NCBI RefSeq assembly: GCF_002224365.1
Contig: NZ_CP022437.1
Location: 1,984,001 to 2,048,000 of the forward strand
Length of the DNA: 64,000 bases
Reading direction: 5' to 3'
Source of the DNA: Virgibacillus necropolis
Lineage (GTDB): Bacteria; Bacillota; Bacilli; Bacillales; Amphibacillaceae
Shown: positions 19,073 to 27,820 of the stretch, piece by piece
Layout of the letters: each line of letters begins with the position of its first letter
Numbering within the stretch: the stretch's first letter is position 1
The notes under the pieces: model-generated
What the model saw: the letters and a program-made list of their open reading frames with translations, nothing else
The model's database searches: none
What the model was told of the DNA's origin: nothing
Program-made: the position numbers and the translations under genes

Positions 19073-19480
19073 ATGGATCAATTCGATCAAAATGGTCGCA
19101 GAAATCAAGCGGCTGATAATAAAGCAGAGGATCATGAAGTAAATACTACCAATTTATATGGTAGTACACCCGTTCCACCAGAAACAGATAACAAACGAGA
19201 TGAAGAAATGGCGCAGGAAATGACTGCAGATGATTTTGACAATCGTACAGAACGAAAAGCTGATTCAGAAAGTGGATCACAAGTAAATAGTGCAGTGGGT
19301 TGGATCGCACTGGTACTATCGATTGCATCTTTCTTTTTCATGCCAATTATTCTTGGTGGGGCAGGAATTATTGTAGGTTTTATTGCGAAGAGTAGAGACG
19401 CAGACACCCTTGGTAATACAGCTATCATAGCTGGTGCAGCTTCCATTATTATTTCTCTTTTCGTAATTCCGTATTTATAG
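19073..19480 (+). CDS. yqfX: Membrane protein YqfX
   Basis: A 135-residue protein with a long hydrophilic, acidic N-terminal half (about 1-75) and two hydrophobic helices (about 77-97 and 112-134) joined by a loop with KSRDADTLGN. This layout and position, facing yqfZ tail to tail, match YqfX of B. subtilis. It is probably a membrane protein of unknown function. The ATG follows GGCGAGGA. Confidence 0.75.
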   Translation: MDQFDQNGRRNQAADNKAEDHEVNTTNLYGSTPVPPETDNKRDEEMAQEMTADDFDNRTERKADSESGSQVNSAVGWIALVLSIASFFFMPIILGGAGIIVGFIAKSRDADTLGNTAIIAGAASIIISLFVIPYL

Positions 19481-19481
19481 A

Positions 19482-19519
19482 AAATAGGAGGTTGACTTAT
19501 GTCATCCTCCTATTTTTTT
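19482..19519 (+). terminator. Bidirectional terminator between yqfX and yqfZ
   Basis: AAATAGGAGG pairs with CCTCCTATTT, with T runs on both strands, between converging genes. Confidence 0.85.
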
Positions 19520-19522
19520 GTG

Positions 19523-19828
19523 CTAATAAACAGGAAAATAATAGTACTCATATGAAACGAGCTGGTAAGGCTCTACATTAGGATTAATTTTTTTAAAGTC
19601 TTTAATAATTTGATCAACATTTAATGAGTTAGTATTGCTGTATTTCTCTACAATGGACAATACAGTTTGTCCAGGTAATACTTGAACATGAACAATATTA
19701 TCTTCTGGTTTATCCATTTCTTTATTTTCTTTATCCGTTGAAATGGAACCTGATGTGATATCATGATAAATACTAGCAAAAAGTAATAAAATTGTCACAA
19801 AGATTAAGGACTTTTTTAAAAAATTCAT
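19523..19828 (-). CDS. yqfZ: LysM-type secreted/anchored protein YqfZ
   Basis: A 101-residue protein with an N-terminal membrane anchor or signal (about 4-24) and a C-terminal LysM-like module (VHVQVLPGQTVLSIVEKY ... INPNVEPYQLVSYEYYYFP). LysM domains bind peptidoglycan, and the B. subtilis homologue in the same place is of unknown, possibly sporulation-linked function. AGGAGT precedes the ATG on the minus strand. Confidence 0.75.
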   Translation of the reverse strand: MNFLKKSLIFVTILLLFASIYHDITSGSISTDKENKEMDKPEDNIVHVQVLPGQTVLSIVEKYSNTNSLNVDQIIKDFKKINPNVEPYQLVSYEYYYFPVY

Positions 19829-19897
19829 ATTTCCTACTCCTTTTTATGAAACAAATGATCCGCGTATCCCGTATAATAAGTATAGGAGGGGATGTAA

Positions 19898-20530
19898 ATG
19901 GACATTTTTTCATCTCAGTGGATTGGGTTATTAATTACCGGTCTTGGGACTCTGTTCTTACTAGGTGAAGTTTGGGTTAACATGCGAGGCATATTTGGAT
20001 TGTTAGGAATCGGATTTATAACCGTTTACTTTTCGGTATATTTAGAAACAGGGTCTGTTATTATTATGCTTATTATTTATTTTGTCGGATTATTACTCAT
20101 TATTCTTGATGGGAAGTTGATAAACGATGGTACCCTTGCAACACTCGGGTTAGGCTGTATGCTTGCATCAGTAGCAATAAGTGCTCCATCGCTTCAAGCG
20201 GGGCTTTATGCGGTAATTGGCGTCTTAGTCGGTGGCTTTTCATCTCTGTTATTTCTGAAAGTATTTAAACATCGGGATTTGTGGACAAAAATTACATTAA
20301 AAGACCGATTGACAAAAGAAGCTGGATACAATTCACTTGCTACGGAGTACGGAGAGTTATTACATCAAGAAGGAATCGCTTTAAATAACTTGCGTCCAGT
20401 CGGAACTATTCGTATAAATAATAAAGATTATAGCGCTGTTTCAAATGGACAGTGGATTGTAAAAGACACCCGTATTGAAGTAGTTCAGGTTGATGGAACA
20501 AAAATACTTGTTGAAAAAATTTCAGAATGA
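19898..20530 (+). CDS. NfeD-family membrane protein
   Basis: A 210-residue protein with four or five hydrophobic helices (about 8-130) followed by a soluble C-terminal OB-fold (about 145-208; GIALNNLRPVGTIRINNKDYSA ... begins it). This is the short, protease-less NfeD architecture. Partners are usually stomatin/flotillin-like proteins in membrane microdomains, but none is encoded nearby, so the role is open. The ATG follows AGGAGGGGATG, and TATAAT-like sequence lies just upstream. Confidence 0.82.
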   Translation: MDIFSSQWIGLLITGLGTLFLLGEVWVNMRGIFGLLGIGFITVYFSVYLETGSVIIMLIIYFVGLLLIILDGKLINDGTLATLGLGCMLASVAISAPSLQAGLYAVIGVLVGGFSSLLFLKVFKHRDLWTKITLKDRLTKEAGYNSLATEYGELLHQEGIALNNLRPVGTIRINNKDYSAVSNGQWIVKDTRIEVVQVDGTKILVEKISE

Positions 20531-20560
20531 AAACTCCTGTATACATACGGGAGTTTTTTT
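20530..20560 (+). terminator. Terminator after the nfeD-like gene
   Basis: AAACTCCTGTA and ATACGGGAGTTT arms followed by seven T. Confidence 0.8.
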
Positions 20561-20745
20561 GTGAAAAAAAGTCTAATTAGACAGTTTGAGTAAAAAGGCC
20601 CCAACTATGGGAAGATAACACGTACATAAAGATTGTAAATTTAATGTTAATTTTTCAGCAGTTACTTTACAAAACAAAGCAATTCATTTAATAATGGATA
20701 AGGGAAACGACAAAAATCAACAATATATGAGGGGATGGAAAACCA

Positions 20746-22371
20746 TTGGAAATAGATATTCAAAAGCTGATATTTGAGTTTGTTGGTGGATTAGGAATTT
20801 TTCTTCTAGGTATTAAATTTATGGGAGAAGGATTACAAAAAACAGCTGGTGATCGATTAAGAGATATATTAGACAAATTTACAAGTAATCCGTTTCTGGG
20901 TGTATTGGCTGGTATAATTGTTACCATCCTTATTCAAAGTAGTTCTGGGACAACGGTTTTAACAGTTGGACTTGTTAACGCTGGGTTTATGACATTAAGA
21001 CAAGCTATTGGGGTCATAATGGGTGCAAATATCGGTACTACTGTCACAGCATTTATTATCGGTGTTGACTTAGGTGAGTATGCACTACCAATTATAGCAG
21101 TCGGTTGTTTCATGATATTTTTCTTTAATAATCAAAAAGTTACAAGTATCGGACAAACTATATTTGGTTTTGGAGCACTATTTTTTGGACTCGATTTAAT
21201 GAGTAGTGGGATGTCGCCGCTTCGTTCTTTAGAAGCCTTTCAAGACTTAACAACAAGTATGAGTACAAACCCAATTTTAGGTGTAGTAATTGGTACGTTA
21301 TTTACCGTAATTGTACAAAGCTCAAGTGCAACAATCGGAATTTTACAAGGATTATTTTCTGAAGGTGCCATTGAGTTAAAAGCAGCAGTACCAGTTCTAT
21401 TCGGGGATAATATCGGGACAACTATCACAGCGGTTTTAGCTTCCCTTGGGGCAAGTGTTGCTGCAAGAAGAGCTGCATATGTACATGTATTTTTCAACTT
21501 AATTGGGACAACCATTTTTCTTATTCTACTGGGATGGTTTACGCAATATGTTATGTTTTTACAAGGCCAATTCAATTTGAATGCAGAGATGACAATAGCC
21601 TTTGCGCATGGTAGTTTCAACATAGCTAATACGATTATCCAATTTCCATTTATCGGAGCATTAGCATGGCTTGTAACGAAGATTATTCCTGGTGAAGATG
21701 TTACCATTGAGTACAAGCCAAAACACTTAGACCCTATCTTTATTCAACAATCATCAACACTTGCACTAGATCAAGCAAAAGCGGAAGTAATTAGAATGGG
21801 TGAGTATGCTTCACAAGGACTTGAAGAAACGAATCAATATCTACTTACCCAAAACCAAAAGCATTCTGAAACCGCAATGCAGATTGAAGGAGCATTAAAT
21901 AATCTCGACCGCAAAATCACGGATTATTTGGTAGAAATATCTGCTGGTTCACTATCAGAATTTGAAAGTGCGAAACATACAGCATTAATGGATTCAGTGC
22001 GTGACATAGAGCGTATTGGTGACCATTTTGAAAATATTATAGAGCTTATTGACTATAAAATTTCAAATAAAGTATATTTAACAGAAGAAGCACAAGAAGA
22101 TCTAAATAATATGTTTGATTTAACAATTCTAACAGTCAAGCAAGCAGTTGGCTCACTGGATAAGATGGACAGGGAAGAAGCTTTAGCAGTGGTTCAAAAA
22201 GAAGATCAAATAGACAAGATGGAGCGAAACTATCGCAAGAAACATATAATCCGTATGAATGAAGGTCTATGCAATGGATCTGCAGGTATTGTATTTGTAG
22301 ACATTATTAGTAATTTAGAGCGTATAGGTGATCATTCTGTCAATATTGCCGAAGAAGTTTTAGGCGAATAA
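20746..22371 (+). CDS. Na/Pi cotransporter with PhoU-like domain
   Basis: NptA/YjbB-type sodium-phosphate symporter, 541 residues. The transmembrane part (about 1-310) has two internally repeated blocks with QSSSGTTVLTVG and QSSSATIGILQG, the family's paired QSSS substrate-binding motifs. The C-terminal part (about 340-541) is a PhoU-like helical bundle (IERIGDHFENI and LERIGDHSVNI), suggested to regulate flux. The start is TTG 20746 behind GAGGGGATGG. It is separate from the pst operon 5 kb downstream and could be an import or efflux system. Confidence 0.9.
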   Translation: MEIDIQKLIFEFVGGLGIFLLGIKFMGEGLQKTAGDRLRDILDKFTSNPFLGVLAGIIVTILIQSSSGTTVLTVGLVNAGFMTLRQAIGVIMGANIGTTVTAFIIGVDLGEYALPIIAVGCFMIFFFNNQKVTSIGQTIFGFGALFFGLDLMSSGMSPLRSLEAFQDLTTSMSTNPILGVVIGTLFTVIVQSSSATIGILQGLFSEGAIELKAAVPVLFGDNIGTTITAVLASLGASVAARRAAYVHVFFNLIGTTIFLILLGWFTQYVMFLQGQFNLNAEMTIAFAHGSFNIANTIIQFPFIGALAWLVTKIIPGEDVTIEYKPKHLDPIFIQQSSTLALDQAKAEVIRMGEYASQGLEETNQYLLTQNQKHSETAMQIEGALNNLDRKITDYLVEISAGSLSEFESAKHTALMDSVRDIERIGDHFENIIELIDYKISNKVYLTEEAQEDLNNMFDLTILTVKQAVGSLDKMDREEALAVVQKEDQIDKMERNYRKKHIIRMNEGLCNGSAGIVFVDIISNLERIGDHSVNIAEEVLGE

Positions 22372-22375
22372 AGGG

Positions 22376-22416
22376 TAAGAGAGATTAGCTAATAGAGCTG
22401 ATCTCTCTTTTTTTAA
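22376..22416 (+). terminator. Terminator after the Na/Pi cotransporter
   Basis: AAGAGAGATTAGCT pairs with AGCTGATCTCTCTT, followed by T residues. Confidence 0.85.
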
Positions 22417-22526
22417 AATAAAATTAAATTTTAAATTGAAATATAAGAGTGAAAGTGCTATAGTTAATAATGTTGTTGTTTGAAAGGGTAATTGTAATAC
22501 ATTTTTAAAAAAATATATGAAATATA

Positions 22527-22555
22527 TTGACAGATTTTGTTGAACGTGATAAATT
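22527..22555 (+). promoter_or_regulatory. Sigma-A promoter of the tRNA cluster
   Basis: TTGACA (22527-22532), 17-base spacer, TAAATT (22550-22555). The leader downstream (to 22698) has TATGTGACGAGCA twice (22606-22618, 22642-22654) and CCCAAG.TTGATT twice around it. Confidence 0.75.
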
Positions 22556-22698
22556 ATATTTCGTCGCTTGTTAATTCTTTACATAAAGACAAGCCCAAGA
22601 TTGATTATGTGACGAGCAATGTTTTCAGGCGAGGAATGTTCTATGTGACGAGCAGACCCAAGCTTGATTGTACCACTATGATTTACTTATAAGATTAT

Positions 22699-22773
22699 TC
22701 CACAGTAGCTCAGTGGTAGAGCTATCGGCTGTTAACCGATCGGTCGTAGGTTCGAATCCTACCTGTGGAGCCA
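22699..22773 (+). tRNA. tRNA-Asn (GUU)
   Basis: Full cloverleaf with acceptor TCCACAG/CTGTGGA, anticodon GTT, T-loop TTCGAAT, G73 and encoded CCA. It is the first of six tandem tRNA genes. Confidence 0.97.
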
Positions 22774-22776
22774 TAT

Positions 22777-22853
22777 GGCGGTGTAGCTCAGCTGGCGAGA
22801 GCGTACGGTTCATACCCGTGAGGTCGGGGGTTCGATCCCCTCCGCCGCTACCA
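22777..22853 (+). tRNA. tRNA-Met (CAU, elongator)
   Basis: Acceptor GGCGGTG/CGCCGCT, anticodon CAT, A73 and encoded CCA. The body closely resembles the Bacillus elongator tRNA-Met; it lacks the initiator's run of GC pairs in the anticodon stem. Confidence 0.92.
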
Positions 22854-22883
22854 TATTTTAAATAAACCTATATTATCTTTTAT

Positions 22884-22960
22884 GGCGATCGTGGCGAAGT
22901 GGTTAACGCACCGGATTGTGGTTCCGGCACGCGTGGGTTCGATCCCCACCGGTCGCCCCA
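22884..22960 (+). tRNA. tRNA-His (GUG)
   Basis: Anticodon GTG. The extra 5' G (G-1, position 22884) is encoded and faces C73 as required for HisRS. CCA is encoded. Confidence 0.97.
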
Positions 22961-22970
22961 TAAATAATTA

Positions 22971-23047
22971 GGACCCTTAGCTCAGCTGGTTAGAGCTATC
23001 GGCTCATAACCGATCGGTCGCAGGTTCGAGTCCTGCAGGGTCCACCA
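22971..23047 (+). tRNA. tRNA with CAU anticodon, probably Ile2 (lysidine type)
   Basis: Acceptor GGACCCT/AGGGTCC, anticodon CAT, encoded CCA. The acceptor and anticodon-stem sequence (GGCTCATAACC) resemble the Bacillus AUA-reading tRNA-Ile whose C34 becomes lysidine through TilS, not Met. The identity call rests on recall of that sequence. Confidence 0.8.
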
Positions 23048-23059
23048 TTAATATAGTAC

Positions 23060-23152
23060 GGAGGAATACCCAAGTCTGGCTGAAGGGATCGGTCTTGAAA
23101 ACCGACAGGGGTGTCAAAGCCCGCGGGGGTTCGAATCCCTCTTCCTCCTCCA
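23060..23152 (+). tRNA. tRNA-Ser (UGA)
   Basis: 93 bases with a long variable arm, anticodon TGA, acceptor GGAGGAA/TTCCTCC and encoded CCA. The discriminator base reads T (position 23149), where bacterial tRNA-Ser normally has G. Confidence 0.95.
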
Positions 23153-23166
23153 TACATATTTAAAAA

Positions 23167-23239
23167 GGCTCAGTAGCTCAGTCGGTAGAGCAAAGGACTG
23201 AAAATCCTTGTGTCGGCGGTTCGATTCCGTCCTGAGCCA
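23167..23239 (+). tRNA. tRNA-Phe (GAA)
   Basis: Acceptor GGCTCAG/CTGAGCC, anticodon GAA, A73. CCA is not encoded (ATT follows), so it must be added by the CCA-adding enzyme. Confidence 0.96.
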
Positions 23240-23247
23240 TTTATTAG

Positions 23248-23290
23248 AATCAGATTGTTGAGGTTACCTCGATAATCTGATTTTTTCTTT
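23248..23290 (+). terminator. Terminator of the tRNA operon
   Basis: AATCAGATTGTTGAGG pairs with CCTCGATAATCTGATT, then TTTTTTCTTTT. Confidence 0.9.
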
Positions 23291-23472
23291 TCTAATTCCA
23301 TACGATGTTTGAAACTTTGCTATATGTGAAATAGTAATTAAGGATGCTTTGATAGTAATTGTAAAAATATGCATATAAGTTGCATGTCATTCAAAGCTCT
23401 GATAATCTTGCTTTAAAAGGTTGAATTTTCAATCCTTTTATTACCATAATTTTTGAAGGAGGACGTTTAACA

Positions 23473-24084
23473 ATGGCAAAATTTGAATTACCAGAATTAC
23501 CGTATGCATACGATGCTTTAGAACCAACAATTGATAAGGAAACAATGAACATCCACCATACGAAGCATCACAATACTTATGTTACAAAATTAAATGGTGC
23601 TTTAGAAGGACACGATGATCTTCAAGCCAAATCTATTGAAGATTTAGTTGCAAGTCTTGATTCTGTACCAGAAAACATTCGTACTGCTGTCCGTAACAAT
23701 GGTGGCGGTCATGCGAATCATAGCTTATTCTGGAAAGTTCTTTCACCAAACGGTGGCGGTGAACCTTCTGGCGAATTAGCTGATAAAATTAACAATAAAT
23801 TTGGTAGCTTTGATAAATTTAAAGAAGAATTTGAAGAAGCAGCCAAGACTCGTTTTGGATCTGGTTGGGCATGGCTAGTAGTTAATAATGGCGAACTTGA
23901 AGTTACAAGTACTCCAAATCAGGACAACCCTTTAGCTGATGGTAAGACTCCAGTTTTAGGACTAGATGTTTGGGAGCATGCTTATTACCTTAAATATCAA
24001 AACAAGCGCCCAGAATATGCTTCAGCATTCTGGAATGTAGTTAACTGGGATGAAGTTGCAAAAAACTATAACGAAGCAAAATAA
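23473..24084 (+). CDS. sodA: Superoxide dismutase (Mn)
   Basis: Cytoplasmic Mn-type superoxide dismutase, 203 residues. Metal ligands are visible in MNIHHTKHH (H28), [10 protein letters not shown], and [11 protein letters not shown] (Asp and His). [13 protein letters not shown] and the Mn-type FGSGWAWLV are present. The ATG follows GAAGGAGG. A hairpin formed by AAAAGGTTGA and TCAATCCTTTT (23415-23439) sits in the leader. Position before yqgE-pbpA matches B. subtilis. Confidence 0.97.
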   Translation: MAKFELPELPYAYDALEPTIDKETMNIHHTKHHNTYVTKLNGALEGHDDLQAKSIEDLVASLDSVPENIRTAVRNNGGGHANHSLFWKVLSPNGGGEPSGELADKINNKFGSFDKFKEEFEEAAKTRFGSGWAWLVVNNGELEVTSTPNQDNPLADGKTPVLGLDVWEHAYYLKYQNKRPEYASAFWNVVNWDEVAKNYNEAK

Positions 24085-24100
24085 TAAGAGCTTATAGATG

Positions 24101-24129
24101 AAACGCAGGGTATATACCCTGCGTTTTTT
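24101..24129 (+). terminator. Terminator after sodA
   Basis: AAACGCAGGGTA and TACCCTGCGTTT form a strong hairpin ending in T residues. Confidence 0.92.
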
Positions 24130-24206
24130 AGGTTTTAAACCGTAAACTGTTTGCATATCTCCACATGAATTGTTCAAACTATAAAGGAACGCAGGAGGAG
24201 CAATTC

Positions 24207-25481
24207 ATGATGCAAACATACAAAGAAAAAATAATAAATAAAATAAAAGAAAATACCGATTTAACCTTTTTGTTAGTAATAGGCGGTCTTTACTCCTTGG
24301 GATTATTTTTATCCAATACATTTGTAAACATCTATTTATGGAAACAATCTGGTGATTATGTCACCATTGCCCTATACAACTTAGGGATATTTGTTTTACA
24401 GCCAATTACATTTGTAATTGCAGGAAAAATGGCAAAAAAGGTTGATCGAATCATCGTACTGCGATTAGGGGTAATTTTCTTATCTCTATTTTTTTTGAGT
24501 GTATTGTTTATTGGTGATTCAGCTGCATCCTTTCATTTTTATCTAGGTGGCCTATTAGGTATAGGCTTTGGATTCTATTGGCTTGCATTTAATGTATTGA
24601 CATTCGAAATTACAGAACCTGATACACGTGATGTATTTAATGGCTTTCTTGGTGTTCTGCAATCTTTAGGTGGAATGATAGGTCCATTAGTTGCAGGTAT
24701 TATTATTGCAAACATGGAACAGAATTTTGGTTATAAAACTATTTTCACTGTTTCTTTCCTTATGTTTATTGGTGCCGTGATTTGTAGTTTTTTCTTAAGT
24801 AAAAGAAAAGCCGATGGAGCCTATCATTTCAAGCGAATTTTACATGAACGTAAACATAATAAGAATTGGAAAAAGATTTTATACGCACATGTTTTTCAGG
24901 GATTAAGGGAAGGTATATTTTTATTTGTTATCGCAATCTGGGTGTTTATTGCAACAGGTAGTGAATTTGCACTTGGAATGTTTAACTTATTTCTATCAGG
25001 ACTTTCCTTTGTATTTTATTTACTGGCCACAAAATTTATTAAACCTGCTTTACGAAAGAAGTCAATTTTATTCGGAGCATTAATCCTCTATCTGTCCGTA
25101 TATATCATCATCTTTAACGTAAGCTATCCGGTTTTAATTGTATATGCGGTAATAATAGGTATTGCATATCCAATTATAAACGTTCCTTACGCATCATTAA
25201 CTTATGATGTAATTGGGAAGGCCTGGAGAGCAAGGGATTTACGTATAGAATATATTGTTGTACGTGAGTTATATGTAAATGCAGGAAGGGTAGTATCCAT
25301 TGGATTTTTTCTTTTAGCGGTTACACTTTTACCACCGGAAAGGATTATTCCAATATTATTAGTTACATTCGGTGCAGGTCACTTGTTTATTTACTTTTTT
25401 ATAAAAGATATATACTTAGTGACGCATGATAATGAGGATGTTATGAAAAAAGAAGTTCTCCCCGATGAAAAAAATCGATAA
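24207..25481 (+). CDS. yqgE: MFS transporter YqgE
   Basis: Major facilitator superfamily permease, 424 residues with about 12 hydrophobic helices; the substrate is unknown. ATG 24207 follows AGGAGG by eight bases; the frame extends 14 codons upstream without a ribosome site. The loop GKMAKKVDRIIVLRLG between helices 2 and 3 matches the MFS A-like motif position. It sits between sodA and pbpA as yqgE does in B. subtilis. Confidence 0.88.
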   Translation: MMQTYKEKIINKIKENTDLTFLLVIGGLYSLGLFLSNTFVNIYLWKQSGDYVTIALYNLGIFVLQPITFVIAGKMAKKVDRIIVLRLGVIFLSLFFLSVLFIGDSAASFHFYLGGLLGIGFGFYWLAFNVLTFEITEPDTRDVFNGFLGVLQSLGGMIGPLVAGIIIANMEQNFGYKTIFTVSFLMFIGAVICSFFLSKRKADGAYHFKRILHERKHNKNWKKILYAHVFQGLREGIFLFVIAIWVFIATGSEFALGMFNLFLSGLSFVFYLLATKFIKPALRKKSILFGALILYLSVYIIIFNVSYPVLIVYAVIIGIAYPIINVPYASLTYDVIGKAWRARDLRIEYIVVRELYVNAGRVVSIGFFLLAVTLLPPERIIPILLVTFGAGHLFIYFFIKDIYLVTHDNEDVMKKEVLPDEKNR

Positions 25482-25507
25482 TTAGGGCTAGAAAGTTGCA
25501 TGTTAAA

Positions 25508-25516
25508 TGGTATAAT
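25508..25516 (+). promoter_or_regulatory. Extended -10 promoter of pbpA
   Basis: TGGTATAAT (25508-25516) is an extended -10 element; the -35 is poor. The transcript would begin about 40 bases before the pbpA start. Confidence 0.55.
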
Positions 25517-25562
25517 AAATGTAATGAATTTAACATGTTTTTGTAAAAAAAGGGAGAGACAT

Positions 25563-27668
25563 ATGGTTAAAAAGAAAAAGAGGAGAGCTCAACTTCCCTT
25601 TCGTTTAAATATATTATTTTTTGTTGTATTTTTATTGTTTTCTGGTTTAATTGTACGACTAGGTTATGTGCAAATTGTTTATGGAGAACAATACCAAGAA
25701 GAAATTGATCGAACAATTAAAGATACAACAAAAATTCCAGTACCAAGGGGAAGAATATTAGATCGAAATCATAATGTGGTTGTAGGTAATAAACCGCTAT
25801 ATGCGATTACATATACACCGGCTAAAGGGACAACTGCGGAAGACCGATTGGAAGTTGCAAAAAAGCTTGCTCCATACATTGATATGGTTCCAGAGGAAGA
25901 TGAACTTACTTTACGAAATAAAAAAGAGTATTGGTACTTAAGCCATGAAGATGAAGTTAAAAGTCGCTTAACTGTCAAGGAAATTGAAGAATTGGATAAC
26001 GGTGAAGAATATCAAACGATGCTCGATCGTATAACTGAGAAGGAAGTAAGTGGTTTTACTAAAGAGGAAAAAGAGATAATAAATATTAAGACGGAACTAG
26101 ATAAAGCTTATTCACTTACACCTCATATTGTTAAAAATGAAGATGTCACACCAAAAGAATATGCAAGAGTTGCCGAACATTTAGATGAACTTCCAGGGAT
26201 TAATGCTACAACAGATTGGGAACGAACACATCCATATGATGGGACGTTAAGAAGCATCTTTGGTTCGATAACTACTCGAGAGCAAGGTATCCCTAAAGAA
26301 CGAAAAGATTACTACACGTCACGAGGCTATAGTAGAAATGACCGTGTAGGAATAAGTGGGCTAGAACAGGAATATGAAAGTGTTCTTAGAGGTAGGAAAG
26401 AGCAAATTCAGTACACAACGAATAAAGATGGAGTGATCGTTGATTCAGAGGTTGTTGTCGAAGGGGAACGTGGGAAAGATCTTGTGTTGACTATTGATAT
26501 GGAGCTACAAAAAAAGGTTGATCAAATACTGCAAGATGAAATAAAAAAAGCACTTGCCGAAGATCCATACGGAAATCGTTTTATGGAGGATGCTTATGCA
26601 GTAGTTATGGATCCACAAACCGGTGAACTATTAGCAGTATCTGGTCAACATTATGATAAGAAAAAAAATGAATTCAGTAACAGAGCCTATAATACGTTAC
26701 ATGCTGCTTACAGAGCTGGTTCTACTGTAAAAGGTGCTACCGTATTATCAGGTTATGAATCAGGTGTTATTGAGCCTGGTCAACGTTTCTTTGATGCTCC
26801 AATCAAAATAAAAGGTACACCTGAAAAAAGTTCTTATCAGAATGAGAGCCTAGGATGGGTTAATGATTATACTGCATTACAAAAATCATCAAACGTTTAT
26901 ATGTTTTATATTGCAATGCGCTTAGCAGGGGATTTTGATTATCAACGTAATGAAAAGTTACAAATTGATTCAGTAGATGATTCTTTCCAAGAATTTAGGA
27001 ATTATTTCAGCCAATTTGGACTAGGTGTTCCAACGGGAGTTGATTTCCCATTTGAATCAGTAGGATTTGAGGGTGTGAACAGTGGAGGTAAATTATTGGA
27101 CTTTGCAATTGGCCAGTACGATACCTATACAACCATGCAGTTAGCACAATATGTGTCGACGATAGCAAATGACGGTTATCGTGTTCGCCCAAGATTTCTT
27201 GATTCGATTCGCAGACCTACACCTTACCAGGATGAGTTAGGTCCTGTTTATAAGAGTAAGAACACAGATGCACTCAATCGAATTACAATGGATCAAAATC
27301 TAATCGAACGTGTCCAAGAAGGTTTTAGACAAGTCTTTCAGGAACCTGGAGGAACAGCTTACAGTTACTTTGCTGATAAAGAGTATACTTCTGCTGGTAA
27401 AACAGGTACCGCTGAAGCCGTTTATATAGAAAGATACGACAATGGAGAGATAAAGAAGATCCATGAAACGTCAAACTTATCACTTGTCGGTTATGCGCCT
27501 TATGATAATCCAGAAGTGGCGTTCGCCATTGTTGTCCCAGACACGGGTGGTGAATATCATCTCAATGATTACATCGGAGAACGAATTTTAGATACGTATT
27601 TTAACCTGAAAGAAAAACGGAGTGAGGAAAACAAGGAAGTAACTAATGAGGTAATTGAAACCGAATAA
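25563..27668 (+). CDS. pbpA: Penicillin-binding protein 2A (class B transpeptidase)
   Basis: Membrane-anchored peptidoglycan transpeptidase for rod-shape elongation, 701 residues. A single N-terminal helix (about 12-36) is followed by a dimerisation (pedestal) domain and the transpeptidase domain. The active-site motifs are STVK (in AYRAGSTVKGAT), SSN (QKSSNVYM) and KTGT (SAGKTGTAEA). ATG 25563 behind AGGGAGAG is preferred; the frame extends 21 codons upstream through the promoter. The C-terminus is Lys/Glu-rich. Confidence 0.95.
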   Translation: MVKKKKRRAQLPFRLNILFFVVFLLFSGLIVRLGYVQIVYGEQYQEEIDRTIKDTTKIPVPRGRILDRNHNVVVGNKPLYAITYTPAKGTTAEDRLEVAKKLAPYIDMVPEEDELTLRNKKEYWYLSHEDEVKSRLTVKEIEELDNGEEYQTMLDRITEKEVSGFTKEEKEIINIKTELDKAYSLTPHIVKNEDVTPKEYARVAEHLDELPGINATTDWERTHPYDGTLRSIFGSITTREQGIPKERKDYYTSRGYSRNDRVGISGLEQEYESVLRGRKEQIQYTTNKDGVIVDSEVVVEGERGKDLVLTIDMELQKKVDQILQDEIKKALAEDPYGNRFMEDAYAVVMDPQTGELLAVSGQHYDKKKNEFSNRAYNTLHAAYRAGSTVKGATVLSGYESGVIEPGQRFFDAPIKIKGTPEKSSYQNESLGWVNDYTALQKSSNVYMFYIAMRLAGDFDYQRNEKLQIDSVDDSFQEFRNYFSQFGLGVPTGVDFPFESVGFEGVNSGGKLLDFAIGQYDTYTTMQLAQYVSTIANDGYRVRPRFLDSIRRPTPYQDELGPVYKSKNTDALNRITMDQNLIERVQEGFRQVFQEPGGTAYSYFADKEYTSAGKTGTAEAVYIERYDNGEIKKIHETSNLSLVGYAPYDNPEVAFAIVVPDTGGEYHLNDYIGERILDTYFNLKEKRSEENKEVTNEVIETE

Positions 27669-27673
27669 TAATG

Positions 27674-27718
27674 AAAAGTCCTAGATTGTTAGTTATCTAA
27701 CAATCTAGGACTTTTTTA
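27674..27718 (+). terminator. Terminator after pbpA
   Basis: AAAAGTCCTAGATTGTTAG pairs with CTAACAATCTAGGACTTTT; six or more T follow. Confidence 0.93.
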
Positions 27719-27725
27719 TTTCATA

Positions 27726-27779
27726 TTTACATAACCTTTACGTTGTATTAATAGTAGCTTAACAATGCCCTTGTACAAT
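27726..27779 (+). promoter_or_regulatory. PhoP box and promoter of the pst operon
   Basis: Four direct repeats at exact 11-base spacing: TTTACA (27726), TTTACG (27737), TTAATA (27748) and TTAACA (27759), matching the B. subtilis PhoP consensus TT(A/C/T)A(C/T)A. A -10-like TACAAT is at 27774-27779. This predicts phosphate-starvation control by PhoPR. Confidence 0.85.
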
Positions 27780-27820
27780 ATGAATTGTAGAGCAATAACA
27801 ATCATATAGGGGGCTTTAAG

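Noticed and set aside
22668-22865. 65-codon frame over the tRNA cluster
   Set aside because: It translates tRNA-Asn and tRNA-Met, which are clear RNA genes.
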